NCBI GenBank assembly: GCA_903970575.1
Contig: CAJCJC010000196.1
Span: 1-5,642, forward strand
DNA length: 5,642 nt
Direction: 5' to 3'
DNA from: Alphaproteobacteria bacterium
Lineage (GTDB): Bacteria > Pseudomonadota > Alphaproteobacteria > BOG-932 > Roseiterribacteraceae
The position numbers were made by a program, and so were the translations under genes. Position 1 is the first letter of the stretch; the number at the start of each line of letters is the position of its first letter. The notes under the pieces were generated by a model. It was not told the origin of the DNA. It searched no databases and was given only the letters and a program-made list of their open reading frames with translations. Shown here in pieces: positions 4,998-5,642 of this stretch.

Positions 4998-5642
4998 CTA
5001 TGCGGCTTCGGAGGTCACGGAGAGTCCTACGGCGATCTCGCGCGAGACCGGAACAGGGAATTCGAGCAGTTGCTGCGCCATGCCCTTTGCCGCCGAATCC
5101 AGCCTTGGCGAGGCGTTGATGCCGCCGGCCAGGGAGTCATGGACGACGAAATTGATCGCGTCGATGGCGGGAACCTCATAGCGATCGACCTTGGCCGCGC
5201 CCGCCTCGGTCAGGAAATGCTTGTACCAGTTGGCGACGGCCGCAGGGGTCAGCGCCGCGCTGATATAGGGCAGGTATTCGGGCCGGCGAGCGATGACAGC
5301 GACGTTGAAGAGATTACCCTTGTCCCCGCTGCGCGCCCAGGCGAGCGCGACCAGCGGGACAGAGCCGCCCTCGCTGGCGTCTAACGGCGCCGGCGGCGCG
5401 GGCGGCCGCTCGATCATGGCGGGATCGAAGATGGCGGTCGGCGCCAGATGGAAGGGGCGCGTATCGCCCTCGACCGTGACGGTGATCGGAATTTCCGCCT
5501 TGTCGATGAGAAAAGAGAATAGATGGGTGATCGGCTGCGCCATGCCGCCGAGGCCGATCGATGTGCCGACCGACATGTTCATGATGGCCGAGTTCTGCTC
5601 GCGCCAGAAAAGATCGGCGGCGCGCTTGTCCTCGTGTTCGAC
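4998..5642 (-). CDS. AtuA/DUF1446-family protein, C-terminal part (gene continues past the window)
   Basis: The frame stays open to base 5642, so only the last 214 residues are seen; an internal ATG at 5582 should not be taken as the start. The final ~120 residues match the AtuA C-terminal domain: VALAWARSGDKGNLFNVAVIARRPEYLPYI, then LTPAAVANWYKHFL, VDRYEVPAIDAINFVVHDSLAGGINASPRLD and a KGMAQQLLEFPVPVS tail. The SGDKGN motif is the family hallmark. A Pro/Ala-rich linker (PPAPPAPLDA) separates it from a preceding region with MSVGTSIGLGGMAQPITHLFSFLIDKAEIPITVTVEG. AtuA-type proteins are encoded with acyclic terpene (citronellol/geraniol) and related acyl-CoA degradation genes; their reaction is not established. 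It is the upstream partner of the SRPBCC gene. Upstream genes of this operon are outside the window. A link to terpenoid or branched acyl-CoA breakdown is inferred from the family only. Confidence 0.85.
   Translation of the reverse strand, partial: VEHEDKRAADLFWREQNSAIMNMSVGTSIGLGGMAQPITHLFSFLIDKAEIPITVTVEGDTRPFHLAPTAIFDPAMIERPPAPPAPLDASEGGSVPLVALAWARSGDKGNLFNVAVIARRPEYLPYISAALTPAAVANWYKHFLTEAGAAKVDRYEVPAIDAINFVVHDSLAGGINASPRLDSAAKGMAQQLLEFPVPVSREIAVGLSVTSEAA

Noticed and set aside
4991..4998. GGGGCCCC palindrome between the AtuA-type and SRPBCC genes
   Set aside because: An 8-bp palindrome of G and C is common in GC-rich DNA and cannot form a hairpin without a loop. It is better read as part of the stop codon and ribosome-site overlap.
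4750..5181. 143-codon open frame on the plus strand, opposite the SRPBCC and AtuA-type genes
   Set aside because: It spans the junction of two well-recognised genes on the other strand and shows no protein-family character.

Overview
The window is GC-rich, densely coded bacterial DNA and looks like an alphaproteobacterial chromosome. The evidence is codon and protein style, an ECF sigma factor resembling the EcfG general-stress group with a GGAAC-type promoter in front of it, and a proteobacterial HutG. The genus cannot be read from the sequence. It holds eight protein genes, two of them cut by the window edges. I see no tRNA, rRNA, CRISPR array, insertion sequence or phage gene.

Layout. (1) 1-606, plus strand: 3' part of hutG (N-formylglutamate deformylase). 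(2) 607-669: short convergent spacer with a perfect 16-bp palindrome. (3) 2577-670, minus strand: a compact three-gene operon encoding a VOC/glyoxalase-fold protein, then an EthD-domain protein (ATGA overlap), then an uncharacterised DUF3108-like protein (13-base gap). (4) 2581-2705: non-coding spacer with two inverted repeats. (5) 3317-2706, minus strand: ECF sigma factor. (6) 3318-3563: AT-richer divergent spacer with a candidate EcfG-type promoter and two inverted repeats. (7) 3564-4433, plus strand: luciferase-like (LLM) flavin/F420 oxidoreductase. (8) 4434-4491: short convergent spacer with a small hairpin. (9) 5642-4492, minus strand: an AtuA/DUF1446-family protein (running in from beyond the right edge), followed after 11 bases by an SRPBCC-fold protein.

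How the genes may work together. VOC, EthD, LLM oxidoreductase, SRPBCC and AtuA-type proteins recur in proteobacterial islands for the breakdown of hydrophobic carbon sources such as terpenoids, steroids, aromatics and branched acyl-CoAs. I infer that the window is part of such an accessory catabolic region. No substrate can be assigned from sequence. The sigma factor has no recognisable NepR/PhyR-type partner or anti-sigma gene next to it here. It may be an orphan or secondary ECF factor that drives its own transcription from the GGAAC promoter. HutG, for histidine degradation, is probably an unrelated neighbour.

Nothing here amounts to a clearly new system. The points most worth a second look are the orphan sigma factor with its matching promoter and adjacent dyads, and the uncharacterised three-gene operon.
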